Positions 1 to 10,946 of a stretch of DNA of 64,000 bases are shown one piece after another. The stretch spans positions 7,068,001 through 7,132,000 of the forward strand of contig NC_134764.1 of assembly GCF_050436995.1 (NCBI RefSeq). Reading direction: 5' to 3'. The stretch's first letter is position 1. Each line of letters starts with the position of its first letter. Below the pieces are notes generated by a model that was not told the DNA's origin, did not search any database, and saw only the letters and a program-made list of their open reading frames with translations. The translations under genes were made by a program, and so were the position numbers. The DNA comes from Anticarsia gemmatalis (Eukaryota > Arthropoda > Insecta > Lepidoptera > Erebidae).

Positions 1-955
1 CGGGTGTTACAGGATTTGAAACTAATATTTGACCTACTGAAAACTGTTTCAGTACTTTGAATTTGTAATTTGAGAGGTCGTAAAGTCGTCCTGAAAGTTT
101 TTGGGAATCAGCCTTGAAATGCGACTATCTTTATATAACAATTCTGTGGTTTAATCGGAATAACGTAGAGTTTTGAAGTCATGCTTAAAGGTTATGTTTA
201 TCAGGTAGTTAAAGTAATTCCTAAGGCTAATTTAACCGAGAATCTAAACATACTATATTGCTGTATTCCATGATAAATGAGAAAAAAATCTTATAACTAT
301 CCTTGCACTTTAAAACATAGAAAAAACCTAATAGTGAAATATGCTTTCGAAAAGATCGGTACAGTTCCTAAAGCCCTACTCTGCACAGTGACACAAAAAG
401 GTGGCTTGCATTAAAACCTAAACGACACAGACTATTTGCACATAGTAACACTACATAACTAAATGTAAATAAGTGAAAGAACTTAGTATTTCACAAAACC
501 TAGTTCCCCAGACAACCGTTTATCTACCGTGAAAGACGTCTAGAGGCAACTAGAAGCTACGAAGCGTTGTAATTTCAATTCAACAGATTAAATCATATAT
601 ATTACTGTTGTGTAATACTTCAGGGAGAAATACTTCTTTTACTAAAGAAACTAGATAGTAGGTATTGGTTGCTATGGAAGGTATTCCTTCCTTACATCAT
701 AGACGTGAAAATTGTTAGGATTCTTGACACTCGATCATGTGAAAACGGTAAAATGGATGCGGATATAACTTAGAAAACTTATAAAATATAATTTGACATA
801 CACTTACAACTTACATAGACGAAGACGGGTGCAGAAAGTAGTATGATTTATTTCATTCTGTATGGGACTCGAACTTATACAATAATGGACACTTAAAGAT
901 TTGATACCGGCAATAACTACACTTTTATGAAATGTAAGTAACAATTTTTTATATA
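1..955. other. AT-rich stretch, no feature seen
   Basis: I see no conserved coding frame, RNA gene or recognisable mobile element here. The longest frame is about 74 codons on the minus strand, with no domain-like composition. It is probably intergenic or intronic background leading into the degenerate array that follows. Confidence 0.5.
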
Positions 956-959
956 TTGC

Positions 960-1600
960 TACCCAACTAGCACACAAGCTGCTTATACAGTCGTTATACA
1001 GCCTGATAGTTGCATAAGAGTCGTTCAAATGCTGTACAATTCTCTATAAGTTGTATACTAGCTATTTAAAAAACCCTTTAACAGCTAGGCGGGACAGTAG
1101 CCGTTTAGTAGGAAACTAATGACTTATAGTGATATATGAGCATGTAATTGCATCGCTAGACAGCCTAGGGAAGTATAACTGAGTTAATGGAATCTTCTAT
1201 AACACCGTTAACTGTATAAGGGGACTTTAGGAGATAAAGGAGTTTAAACGGAGTTATGCGTTGCGCTTATAGCGCTCAAGAGCATAAATAAGCTTTTTGT
1301 AATGCCTTAGGTTCTATAACAGATTTTTTTAGGGCTAATGTATTACTCATCTATAAAAGAGTTGCGTAGGTCTTTAATAGCGCCTTGAGCGTTATATCAG
1401 ATATTTATATGGCTTCTGTACGGCAAATAGATGTATAAGGTATCATTCGAAACATTTTTACAGCCATGGGGATTACAGAATTATGTTAAGCACCTAAAGC
1501 GCTATAACCGAGTAATATACCTTTATATTAAAGCTTAAAATTATTATCATAATATATTTACATAGGTGTAGTGGTGGTTCAGTCTGTCAACTGTTTTTAA
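960..1600. repeat. Degenerate short-motif array, left part
   Basis: The sequence returns many times to short motifs such as cttatacag, cgttatac, tatagcgc, gcgctataac, cttgagcg and tataacag, in both orientations and without a fixed period. The same texture returns at about 2,080-2,250 and 2,880-3,190, so one larger repeat probably spans the microsatellite and hairpin between them. It looks like the internal part of a non-coding satellite-like element or a MITE with many subterminal motifs. I cannot name the family. Confidence 0.4.
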
Positions 1601-1604
1601 AGAA

Positions 1605-1989
1605 AAAATAAAATAAAATAAAATAAAATAAAATAAAATAAAATAAAATAAAATAAAATAAAATAAAATAAAATAAAATAAAATAAAATAAAATAAAATA
1701 AAATAAAATAAAATAAAATAAAATAAAATAAAATAAAATAAAATAAAATAAAATAAAATAAAATAAAATAAAATAAAATAAAATAAAATAAAATAAAATA
1801 AAATAAAATAAAATAAAATAAAATAAAATAAAATAAAATAAAATAAAATAAAATAAAATAAAATAAAATAAAATAAAATAAAATAAAATAAAATAAAATA
1901 AAATAAAATAAAATAAAATAAAATAAAATAAAATAAAATAAAATAAAATAAAATAAAATAAAATAAAATAAAATAAAATAAAATAAAAT
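1605..1989. repeat. (AAAAT)77 pentanucleotide microsatellite
   Basis: Seventy-seven pentanucleotide units run without a single interruption that I can see. The purity suggests recent expansion, or assembly from long reads. On the minus strand the unit reads ATTTT, giving a spurious open frame of repeating Phe-Ile-Leu-Phe-Tyr. That frame is an artefact of the repeat and not a gene. The array sits inside the degenerate motif array on either side. Confidence 0.97.
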
Positions 1990-1990
1990 A

Positions 1991-2660
1991 GATTTTCGAA
2001 CTATTTTAATATTCAACGACTGACCCCTAGAAGTACGAGTAAAATGCTGGTGTGCGACCAAAACAGTTATATTGAAGCACTCCTATGCCACAACTGCAAA
2101 ACCTTGAGGTCTACAACAGCAAACACTAGAGCCTTTGTACAGCTTAAGGCGCTAGAGCAGATGTAACCAACTATGAGAGCTGCTTGATCGAGACGCCATT
2201 ATAGCATTTGGTAAACATATTTTTTGAGGTTATTACGATCTTTTGAAGATCATATAAATCTATAGCCTGGTAACGTTAACATAATTAAAATCATTTTTTA
2301 TTACCTATAACCCTAATTAAATTATCTGTAACCCTCAAAGTCTTATTTATGTTCAAAATACAATTTCCAAATCCACATATCTATATAATTTTTGCACTTA
2401 AAACTGAATATTTTGAGGGCGCATGAAAATATTGACGATAATATACATATATATTGACAGCAAACTTGAACTCGCACTTTCATATCACGTACACAAAGAA
2501 ATAAAAGCGATAGACTACTTGTTATTTTAATAATCCAATCCGTAAAAATAAAATGTCTCCTCATTTGTCACTGATGATTCATTTTAAAAAAATATATTTA
2601 GTTTACACCATAATAAACCGACTATATTACTAATTTAGAGCGTTAGCATTTATAACCGTT
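1991..2660. repeat. Degenerate array, continued, then AT-rich filler
   Basis: Roughly 2,080-2,250 repeats the gctataac and tatagcatt style motifs of the left part. From 2,260 to 2,640 the sequence is plain AT-rich DNA with no coding signal. Boundaries are uncertain. Confidence 0.3.
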
Positions 2661-2661
2661 A

Positions 2662-2829
2662 CACAGTAGCGCTAAAATAAGGTAAAGGTGGTATAATCGC
2701 GCTGCAAGAGCTTTTTCGAACGCTCGTGGCGCTAACCACCTCTGTACAACAGCTGGTAAGCGCCACGAAGCTGCGAAAAAGCTCTTGTAGCGCGATTATA
2801 CCACCTTCATCTTATTTTAGCGCTCCTGT
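2662..2829. repeat. Long hairpin, about 82-bp arms with almost no loop
   Basis: The left arm (2,662-2,744) and the reverse complement of the right arm (2,748-2,829) share gcgctaaaataag, aaggtggtataatcgcgct, caagagctttttcg and cgtggcgct, with scattered substitutions (roughly 85-90% identical by eye). The centre is close to TGTACA. It has the form of a foldback MITE or a self-inverted fragment of the surrounding array. I found no convincing target-site duplication. Confidence 0.8.
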
Positions 2830-3190
2830 ATTACTACTATACTACGTACTATTATAATTACTATTTACGACCACTGTAGATCCAATGTCGAGCTATAAGC
2901 TGGACAGTATGGGCCTATTTGACGCTACAAGAGATCTGTAGCCGCTTATAGAACCACTATACTTCTTACTAAGGAGCCTAAGGCGTTATAAAAATCCTTT
3001 AACCGGCCATTGTACAGCTTGTTATAGCGCTTGTGTGCTAGTTGGGTAGTATTGTGGGATGCACTAGTAGCAATCCCAATAACGCCTTCAGCTAAATTTG
3101 AAAGCTTGTGACATAGGCAGTAAGTGTGAGATTCGAAACCTGTCATTGGTGTCTATATAACAAGTAGTCCTGTTACAGGACTCCTGTAGC
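2830..3190. repeat. Degenerate short-motif array, right part
   Basis: Motifs such as gccgcttata, ggcgttataa, gcttgttatagcgct and ctataagctgga match the texture of the left part. A 66-codon minus-strand frame here lies in the repeat and has no coding support. Confidence 0.35.
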
Positions 3191-4029
3191 GTGATTTTCC
3201 ACAACTATTTTTATATATTTAACCTTATTGAGAGCCCCTTGCGGATACCGTAAGAACTAATTTTAAATGTCAAACTCTCGATTCTCGATAGTACCGACTA
3301 TATGAAATCACAGTTTGCATAGCGACAGAGTGCGATGCCCTAAAAGGATTTGTCCAACAGTCACCCACTCAAAGGAGAGAAAGGACTTCATTACGTAAAT
3401 AGTGTCCATTGAAGCATACCTTGACCGTTCTTAGGCCGCAATGGATACCGGTCAAGCGATATAACCGATAGTTTACTGAGGGTTGTGTTATTTTGTTACA
3501 TATTGATAGTGAATTAAATATTTACAGGTTTTATTGGGTACCCATTTTATAGTACATTTTTTGGAAAAAGAGGAATCTATGTTTATTATTCTTAACACTC
3601 TAGTCATTTTGTTCGCAGTATCAAAATCGCTTCAGTAGTAACCCGCGAAAGCTTTATAGACAGGCAGATACTTTTCATGACATAATCCATGAATTTATTT
3701 ACAATTTTAAGCTTTGTAAATTATTTTTTTGTTGGGAACACGAACATAGGAAATAAAAATATCATCAAACCTTGAAAAAAAAAATACAATAAAATTACAT
3801 TTAACCACAAAAAACTCAACATTTCTAAATATTCTAATACTGACGACACAGTCACTATCTATTTTAATACCGATAAAATTTAGCTAGCTATAATTTGGCA
3901 TATCAAGAGTACAGGTATCCACTTAATACCACGTGAATGTACACGTGTCTGAAAAAAAAAACGTGCACAATTTTTGGCACACACCCAAGTACCAGCGAAT
4001 ATTATTTCGCTATTTTTTATAATAAACAT
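3191..4029. other. No feature seen
   Basis: AT-rich sequence with short A runs near 3,776 and 3,951. I see no coding frame and no mobile element ends. Confidence 0.5.
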
Positions 4030-4260
4030 CCTATTACGAGTTATTCCGTTCGGATCCCCAATACTGATACCCTAGTATTTTAAAATTATTTTCTATTCCG
4101 GTCTGATCCCCCGTATATAAACATTATAATAAATTTAAATATTTCATTCCGATCGGATACCCTGACTGTTTATATACGAGGGATCAGACCGGAATAGAAA
4201 ATAATTTTAAAATACTAGGGTATCAGTATTGGGGATCCGAACGGAATAACTCCCTATTAC
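4030..4260. mobile_element. Foldback MITE with 8-bp target duplication
   Basis: The element occupies 4,038-4,252. Its 85-bp arms (4,038-4,122 and 4,168-4,252) are inverted copies that differ at one position I can find, around a 45-bp AT-rich loop. The termini read GAGTTATTCCG and CGGAATAACTC. The flanks are the identical octamer CCTATTAC at 4,030-4,037 and 4,253-4,260, a perfect target-site duplication. It has no coding capacity, so it would need transposase from elsewhere. An 8-bp duplication suits hAT, P or Merlin-type elements, but the ends do not start with the CAG usual for hAT. Near-identical arms suggest youth. Confidence 0.93.
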
Positions 4261-4988
4261 TGAGAGACAGTGTTGAATTGGATGTGATTCATTGACCGTA
4301 TGCTTTATGTCTTAGTTTAAGATTCCTGTTGCCAGCAGTGTATGGAACTGCATGTTTTAAAAATCACGAGTAAAAAATGTTGTGATGTACCTATTACTCT
4401 AGACATTCTTAGTAATAAAATTTAGAAATAATTTGAACAAATGGCTTACCCGTTTGAGGGACTTTATAGTTGAGTAAGACATGACATGTGTTTTTTTAAT
4501 AATTGTCCTTCGTTGCTAAAATGTTTTAAAACAATAACCGCCATTTGAATGAAACGCAAGGCAAAAATGAGTTTTTCCCAAAGAATTACATGGTATTCAT
4601 GTCAGATCTTAGCTTTACTTTAAACTAAATAACGCCTAATTAATATACATAATGATGATTTTCTCTAGTTCATCAAACCTAATCTCGATAATAGAAAAAT
4701 GTTTATATAACTTTCCACTATATTTTGAGACAGGTAGTTTAGTAAAATTATTTTACAACGACTCCCGAAAATTCGCAATTTTATCTTACAGTTTTTGTCA
4801 AACAAATCTTTGTCTCATCAGAATAAAATGACGGAAGTGAGATAGCGATCGGCCCTTATGTACAGTTGTGTACATTAGTAAGTGCTAGTGTATTTACTGT
4901 GTAATAGCACACTTCTTACTACACAGATTTACCGATAACCTCTGACGGTTGGATGTTAACAAACATTTACTTAGAATATTATTATTAA
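4261..4988. other. No feature seen
   Basis: AT-rich, with no coding frame above background and no recognisable repeat. At about 4,860-4,925 there are repeated tgtac/gtgta words, too short to interpret. Confidence 0.5.
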
Positions 4989-5264
4989 CTAGCTGTCCCG
5001 CGCAACTTCGCTTGCGTCACTTAAGACAATCATAATTTTCCCCGTTTTTGTAACATTTTTCACTGTTACTCTGCTCCTATTGGTCGTAGCGTGATGATAT
5101 ATAGCCTATAGCCTTCCTCGATAAACAGGCTATCTAACACTGAAAGATTTTTTCAAATCGGACCAGTAGTTCCCGAGATTAGCGCGTTCAAACAAACAAA
5201 CAAACAAACAAACAAACAATCAAACAAACAAACAAACTCTTCAGCTTTATAATATTAGTATAGA
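4989..5264 (-). mobile_element. Non-autonomous Helitron-like element, family 1
   Basis: Read on the minus strand, the element begins TCTATACTAATATTATAAAG and ends GCTAG. It lies between A and T, the Helitron insertion rule. Just inside the 3' end is a short hairpin, CGCAA-GCGAAG-TTGCG. The 5' part carries a (GTTT)n tract, here interrupted and long. There is no Rep/helicase coding sequence. It resembles the Lep1-type Helitron-like repeats described from Lepidoptera; that name is from memory and unchecked. Confidence 0.9.
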
Positions 5265-5342
5265 TAGGAACTATATCGGCAGATGTCCCTTCTGAATATT
5301 GATGATGATAGTTTGAAAATTTGTTATGTTTTTTTAAGTTAC

Positions 5343-5484
5343 GTCAACGCTAGAGGAGCTGAGTACGAACCTAGCACAAATTTGTGTAGTTTGGACTGAC
5401 TTAAGAACCTCGAACGGGCGCGTTTTTAGAAGAAATTTGTGCTCTCCTCGTGCTCCGCTCGTGTTCGAATCTCCTAGCGTAGAC
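5343..5484. mobile_element. MITE-like inverted repeat, copy 1
   Basis: The left end GTCAACGCTAGAGGAG and the reverse complement of the right end GTCTACGCTAGGAGA form terminal inverted repeats. Internal words GAGTACGAACC, AGCACAAATTT and cgtgctccgctcgtgttc also occur in the copy at 31,649-31,808. Two short open frames overlap this repeat and have no independent coding evidence. Confidence 0.65.
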
Positions 5485-7138
5485 AGTCTTAACAATCTTT
5501 TGTTTTTCACATTTCCAATTGACGGCTTCCGCGGAGTAGGTAGCACCGATAGCGACATTACGCGTGGAGTTCATAGTGTGGAGGTTTGTATTCACGTCGG
5601 GGTGGTGGCGATAAATAACGTACTTCATTATACATGATATATATATTATCTGGTACCAGACTATTACAATAAACTACTACATATTAATAACTAAATACAT
5701 ATATGTCCTAACTAAATGAGTGCGCGGAGACGACTGCCGCGTCGGACTATCGCAGGCGTGCGCCTGACTACACAATGTAGCGTCAGCAGTGCCGCTACAA
5801 TAGCTTTAATTCTTTCACATGAAACTTATTGGGATCGGCTGATTCTATTTGTAATTTGTGTTCGTTGCTTATATGTTAAAAAGGGCTTTGCTACAATAGC
5901 AATTTTCAGTGCGTAAGTTCGGTTTAAAAGCAAATAGAGCTCTTCATAGAGCACATTTTCTCTTGTTTTCTACAAAGACACTTAGTCGAAACTCCACAAA
6001 GTGGCCACCCATCTATGAAATCAAATCAAACACTGCTTGATTCCTTTCTCGCGAAAAGCCGTGCTTCGGTAACACTGTGTAAAAGCTTTCCTAGAAGCAT
6101 GCTCACGGCTCATGAAATAGGCTTTGATGAATAAATTAATTGGGCTTTATCATCTAATATGGAGGCTATATCTTATCAATTTCATAATATGCGGCTATCA
6201 GCTTAGAACATTATTATACCGTTATCATTTACCAGTTATCAGTGCGTATGTACTGAGACCACTTGATTTGCACTCAGGGCTATTCAAACTATGTGAAATG
6301 ATTTTTTTGCAAACGATGCTGTTTTCCGGTCAAGTATTTAGTCGTAAATACAATGATTATGATCTAACAACAATAAGTACACGTGTAGCTTTGAAATGGT
6401 CATCACGCCACTCTAGATGACGTTGATTATTTTCAAAATAAACATTTTCGAAATCTACTTCATGCGTAGGACAATCTTTCGCAAAAAAATTGCATGTAAT
6501 GAAAATTAAATAAACATTATGTGACAACTCACACACGATAATTTGATTCCAAACTAAGCAGAGCTTGTACTATGGTAACCAAATAACTGATAAACAATAA
6601 AATAAATTTCTTCTCATAATTTTATGCTAAATTAAACCCGCTATTGACCACATATTAGACACAGTTATACTTCCGGGTGGCAAGAAGGTTCAGACAGTTA
6701 AGGCCACCGGGCTTAGGCCAGGCCAATCTTTCAAATTTTTTATACACGTACATATATTGAAGATTTTGCGGTTTCCTTACGGTGTTTTCTTCCATAAAGC
6801 ATATGATTAACTAATTACTTCTAAAACAACTTTACCTTTCCAACCATGTGCCAATTAACCCTAATTCGCAAAAAACAGTTTAATTTTCTCAAAATCCTCA
6901 TTACCAGTATCATCAGTCCTAAAACAACAACGTAATACATATTATTTAGGTCAGTGTAAGTACTGTAAGTAGGTTACGTGTAATCGAACGAAGCTTAACT
7001 GGGATATGAGTTGATACCGTGTTGAGGACCCGTCTGATATTGCATAACGTAGTTTAATGATTGACGTTGTTACGTGGAAAATGTGTGTTATAAAATATGA
7101 CTGCTACTGTAATCCGTGCATGTGTAATATAATTAATA
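5485..7138. other. No supported gene
   Basis: A 98-codon plus-strand frame at 6,124-6,420 is the longest here. It is rich in Leu, Ile and Tyr, as expected of AT-rich chance frames, shows no domain pattern I know and has no clear splice context. Region 6,670-6,720 is locally GC-richer. Nothing else stands out. Confidence 0.45.
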
Positions 7139-7343
7139 TCTATACTAATATTGTATAGCTGAAGAGTTTGTTTGTTTGAACGCGCTAATCTCAGGAACTA
7201 CGGGTCCGATTTGAAAAAATCTTTCAGTGTTAGATAGCCCATTTATCGAGGTAGGCTGTAGGCTATATATCATCACGCTACGAGCAATAGGGGCAGAGTC
7301 GAGTAGAGAGAGAGACGCAAGCGAAGTAGCGTTGGTCAGCTAG
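7139..7343 (+). mobile_element. Helitron-like element, family 1, internal deletion
   Basis: The 5' end TCTATACTAATATTGTATAG and the 3' end GGTCAGCTAG are both present, between A and T. The part between 'gcagagt' and the 3' hairpin is shorter than in the copies at 48,640 and 58,371, with a purine-rich gagagagag run at the junction. The hairpin stem is damaged (gaagtagcgttgg). It is an old, deleted non-autonomous copy. Confidence 0.85.
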
Positions 7344-9278
7344 TTTGTTAATAAATACTCATTCCACGAAAAATTTAATAGTATATTTAACCATTTAAAA
7401 AAGTGCTGTTTAAAACGATTACAAAGTTCAAGTTCAACCTTCCACGTGCCCACTGCTTTAATCATTACGAAAAAAGTAGTTCCAAAACTACTTATTTAGA
7501 GTACTACCCTCATTTTCTGGCTGAAATCACAGAAAGTACCTACTCTCATAGTTGAAATGAGAGTGTCCCTTGCCCTAGAGACGGTAGACTTTAATTTATT
7601 TTACCTGAATTTTGGAAAATAGGTTTACTTTCTAAGAAATTGAGATCAAAAGTTTATTTTCAAAGTTAGGACTAGTCCCTAAACTGTTGTCTGTTTTTTA
7701 ATATCCATTAGGGTACAGACATACATATACATATATTATGAATATATATATTTACCTTTTTTTTACTTATATTATTCCACTTATTATCATTATAGACATA
7801 GGTAGAGTTGACATAGGTAAATTCTCTTATATTTAATTAAATAGATCAGTTTCATAAAATATTCGCAAACATTATTTTATTTCTAATGCGGTAAGTATAA
7901 ACAATTTTATAAATACGTATAATAGTTTTCCAGGAACCCAGAAATTAAACCTCTTTACCTGGAAATTAAAATCAGACTTTTAGTTAGGTTTACTGTGTTT
8001 GAATACTAACGACGACTCTGTTTACTTATATAACTCGCAGTATGGTAATTGTTAAGCTAAATACATTATCTAGAATAGATTGCCTTCGAAAAGGTTAAGC
8101 GCATAGTATTTTGTCGTCACCAAGTAATGTAAAGTATTGCACTATTTAAACCGAGATGAAAGTGTGTATTTTGTGGTAAGAATAATAAGAAGAATTTACA
8201 TTTTTATTGTTATAGTAAAAATGAAAAAAAGACTTAGAAATTGATAGGTAGCTCTAACCGTTACTCCAATATATAAAACCGTTTGTTAACCACATTACAT
8301 AACAGTACATAATATGATAGATAACAGTTTTATACAACGGGTTTCTTACTTATAACAAGGCACTTTTACACACCGTTAAACTTCAACACAAAGAAGTTAA
8401 CTTCTTTTCTGAAGGGAAATAGAATATACGATAAAGAAAAACAAAAAAATATTGTTTTCTCTTCTGTCTCATCTTCTGTCGGTTCTGTGCCACTTAATCC
8501 CAGCTCTTCCCGACAAACTATATTATGTCATCGACCTGTCCTGCCATAAGCTTTCCATCATTTAGGGAGCCTGTGACTGGCTGTGACCACGACCAATGTT
8601 TTCTACGCCTAAATGTAAGGCATTCCAAGGAAAACGCATTTCCACAATATGACCATTACCAAGAAAGGTTGACGACACGAAGGCGGTTATTTGAATAACG
8701 TCAACCAAATCCTCTTTAAAGTACGTTTTTGGGGGAAAACATTTGGGCAGACCTCACATAACATGGGATAAGGACAAGAAATAGCAGCAAGTATCTACTT
8801 TTTTGTTGATTGTCATATAAAAATCAGATTAGACTATCAATTTCCATACAAAAAAAACTATATTACACCTACTTAAATAAGGAAAACGATCTAACTACCT
8901 ACAAAATAAACAAACGCGAGATAATTTCTGACACGTTTGGACTAACACAATGACCGCAATACGAGGAGTGCGCGAGCACGTGGTGTTATTGATAATAATG
9001 TTTATTTATATACTTATGTAATATATAATAGTTATATTATGTTTTCACTGAAGAATAGACATCCTTTAGAATGTGCGTAGTGTTTACAGCCGATGAGCAT
9101 GTACAAATTCTGATGTGGAGGTCGACGCATTTGAAAAATCATGCCATTTTCAGTGAACATCGGTTTTCCCATTTTCAACAAAATAATGTTTTTTAATGCC
9201 GCTTCACACCTATCAGTCATTCAACAAAAATAAGTTATCTTCACATACACCTTGCTTTTCGTCAGGAAAATGCATTAC
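7344..9278. other. No feature seen
   Basis: AT-rich sequence without a coding frame of interest; the 62-codon minus-strand frame at 9,032-9,220 has no recognisable features. Short tandem TA/CATA words occur near 7,720-7,750. Confidence 0.5.
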
Positions 9279-9279
9279 T

Positions 9280-9512
9280 GTATGTCCCGCTACAGGGAGG
9301 AAACGAGGGTCTGTCGGGCTCTCCCGCCAGCTAGGCGTTCCGGCTTAATTTGGCATACCGACTAAAAACCTGACAGTGTTCCTTCCACGGCCACCATAAA
9401 ATGGCAAGGACGCGGTACCTCCAATTGGATACTCCGCGTCCCAAGGATACACAAATACCTGCGATTAGCACATTCAAACAAAGATACTCTTCAGCTTCAT
9501 ATCATCAATTGT
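9280..9512 (-). mobile_element. Diverged Helitron-like 5' end next to a GC-richer block
   Basis: Read on the minus strand, 9,455-9,512 (tgaagctgaagagtatcttt ... gtgctaatcgcagg) is a decayed version of the family 1 Helitron-like 5' end. The adjoining 9,285-9,455 is GC-richer (gctctcccgccagctaggcg, acgcggtacctcc, ctccgcgtccc) and unlike the family core, so it may be another repeat or captured sequence. The expected CTAG end is not visible. Confidence 0.45.
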
Positions 9513-9558
9513 GTCAATGTCAAAATGTATTTAGAATACTTCTGACTAACCATTAAAA

Positions 9559-9736
9559 CAGTAGCGTAACTCTGTACAGTCGGGGTTATCGCGTATAGAA
9601 AGTTTGACATTTAAATTGTACTGCAAAAATAATTTCTACGGCGCCCGCTAGAGGCGCTGATCAAATTTTTCATAGAAAATTTCTCGATAGCTAGCCGGTT
9701 GTCGGTAGTCTAAAGTGGTAGAGAATCGCGCTACAG
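9559..9736 (+). mobile_element. 170-bp MITE family, copy A
   Basis: The terminal inverted repeats resemble CAGTAGCgcGATTCTCTAC. The core contains aagtttgacattta, gtactgc, gcccgctagaggcgctgatca, aaatttctcgatagctagccgg and gtagagaatcgcgctac. Three further copies lie at 10,780, 16,254 and 47,214. It is non-coding, and I see no clear target duplication. Confidence 0.8.
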
Positions 9737-10779
9737 GCGTTGTTATTTATCTTAGCTATCCACGTGCGTAAATATTTCGCACACGTTTCTGAACTTTAGG
9801 CATCAATTCTATTGTTCTTGTAGTTTTTTCCATAAATTGTGACAGACACGGGTCATATCGTAAGTTCTATCGTATCGTTATGATTTCCCCTTTGTAATAA
9901 ATAGATAAAAAAGTCATTATAAAGATGCCAGTCATGTTTATTTTATTGTTCAAATTGGTTAAACGTGTTGCAAAGAGAATTACTAGTTAATCGCTCTTAT
10001 TCGGAAGAAACTATTAAAAATATCTTCTTATACATCTTTGGTTAATTGGTGATACCCTATTCTTCTATGTATAGATAAGCCTGTCTCTATTAAAAATGGG
10101 ATATTACAGGTCACACAATTAAACGACCGTAAGCTATAAAAACAGAATTGCTTTTTCTTCACTATCCACTAACTATATGAAAAGTTTGTATGAAAACCTG
10201 GTCAGCGCCCCAAGCGTATTCCGCAAGAACCATTTATTAAGTTATAGAAAATTTTAATATCAAACTCTAGGAACTGTGTGAACGGCGTAGAAACCGTAAT
10301 ATAAAAGATGCGCCACAGTTTCCAACAAAAAATAAAAGAGTTGTATCAAAATAAAATAGATAAACTTTGTATTGACTACTAAAAGTGACTCATCCAAACA
10401 TTTACGAGTAATCACGGACACAATAACAAAATACACTGCACAGTATCTTTCTCCATATGTTTTGTAATCCAGCCTTCAAAGCGTAACCCCTAATACGCCG
10501 TACAAATACAACTAATTATAAACAAATACATACTAATAATATAAAACGAGATTGTGTGTTTGTAAATCCACCTTTTACCTTGTAATATAAATAAAATTTT
10601 ACGCCGCTATCGACAGCTGAATAGCTATTGATGTTTTTTTCAACATATCAAGCCCCTAGCGTATTCCCTAAGAACAATTTTTTTCAAGTAATTTTGAATG
10701 TTAATGCTTGCTACTCGCTAATTCCTAGTGTAGAAAATTACGCTACATAGTTACAGACTGGTGTTAATTTCTTATTATA
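9737..10779. other. No feature seen
   Basis: AT-rich DNA, no coding frame, no element ends recognised. Confidence 0.5.
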
Positions 10780-10946
10780 CAGTACCACGATTCCCTACAG
10801 TCGGTACTGTCGTGTATCAAAGCTTGACATTTAAAATGTACTGCCAAAATAGTTCCTACGGAGCCCGATAGAGGCGCTGATCACACTTTGATATCGATAG
10901 CTAGCCGGTTGATGGTAGCCAATAGTCGTAGAGAATCAAGCTTCAG
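10780..10946 (+). mobile_element. 170-bp MITE family, copy B
   Basis: The left end is CAGTACCACGATTCCCTACA and the right end GTAGAGAATCAAGCTTCAG, diverged inverted repeats. The core tgtactgccaaaatagttcc, gatagaggcgctgatca and gatagctagccgg aligns with the other copies. Confidence 0.85.

Noticed and set aside
1597..2061. 154-codon minus-strand frame of repeating Phe-Ile-Leu-Phe-Tyr
   Set aside because: It is the translation of the (AAAAT)77 microsatellite and has no coding meaning.
5190..5236. (CAAA)n tract that might be called a microsatellite or CRISPR-like repeat
   Set aside because: It is the GTTT tract belonging to the Helitron-like element, and there are no spacers.
6124..6420. 98-codon hydrophobic plus-strand frame
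   Set aside because: Looks superficially like a membrane protein, but the composition is that of AT-rich chance frames and no receptor family pattern or splice context is visible.
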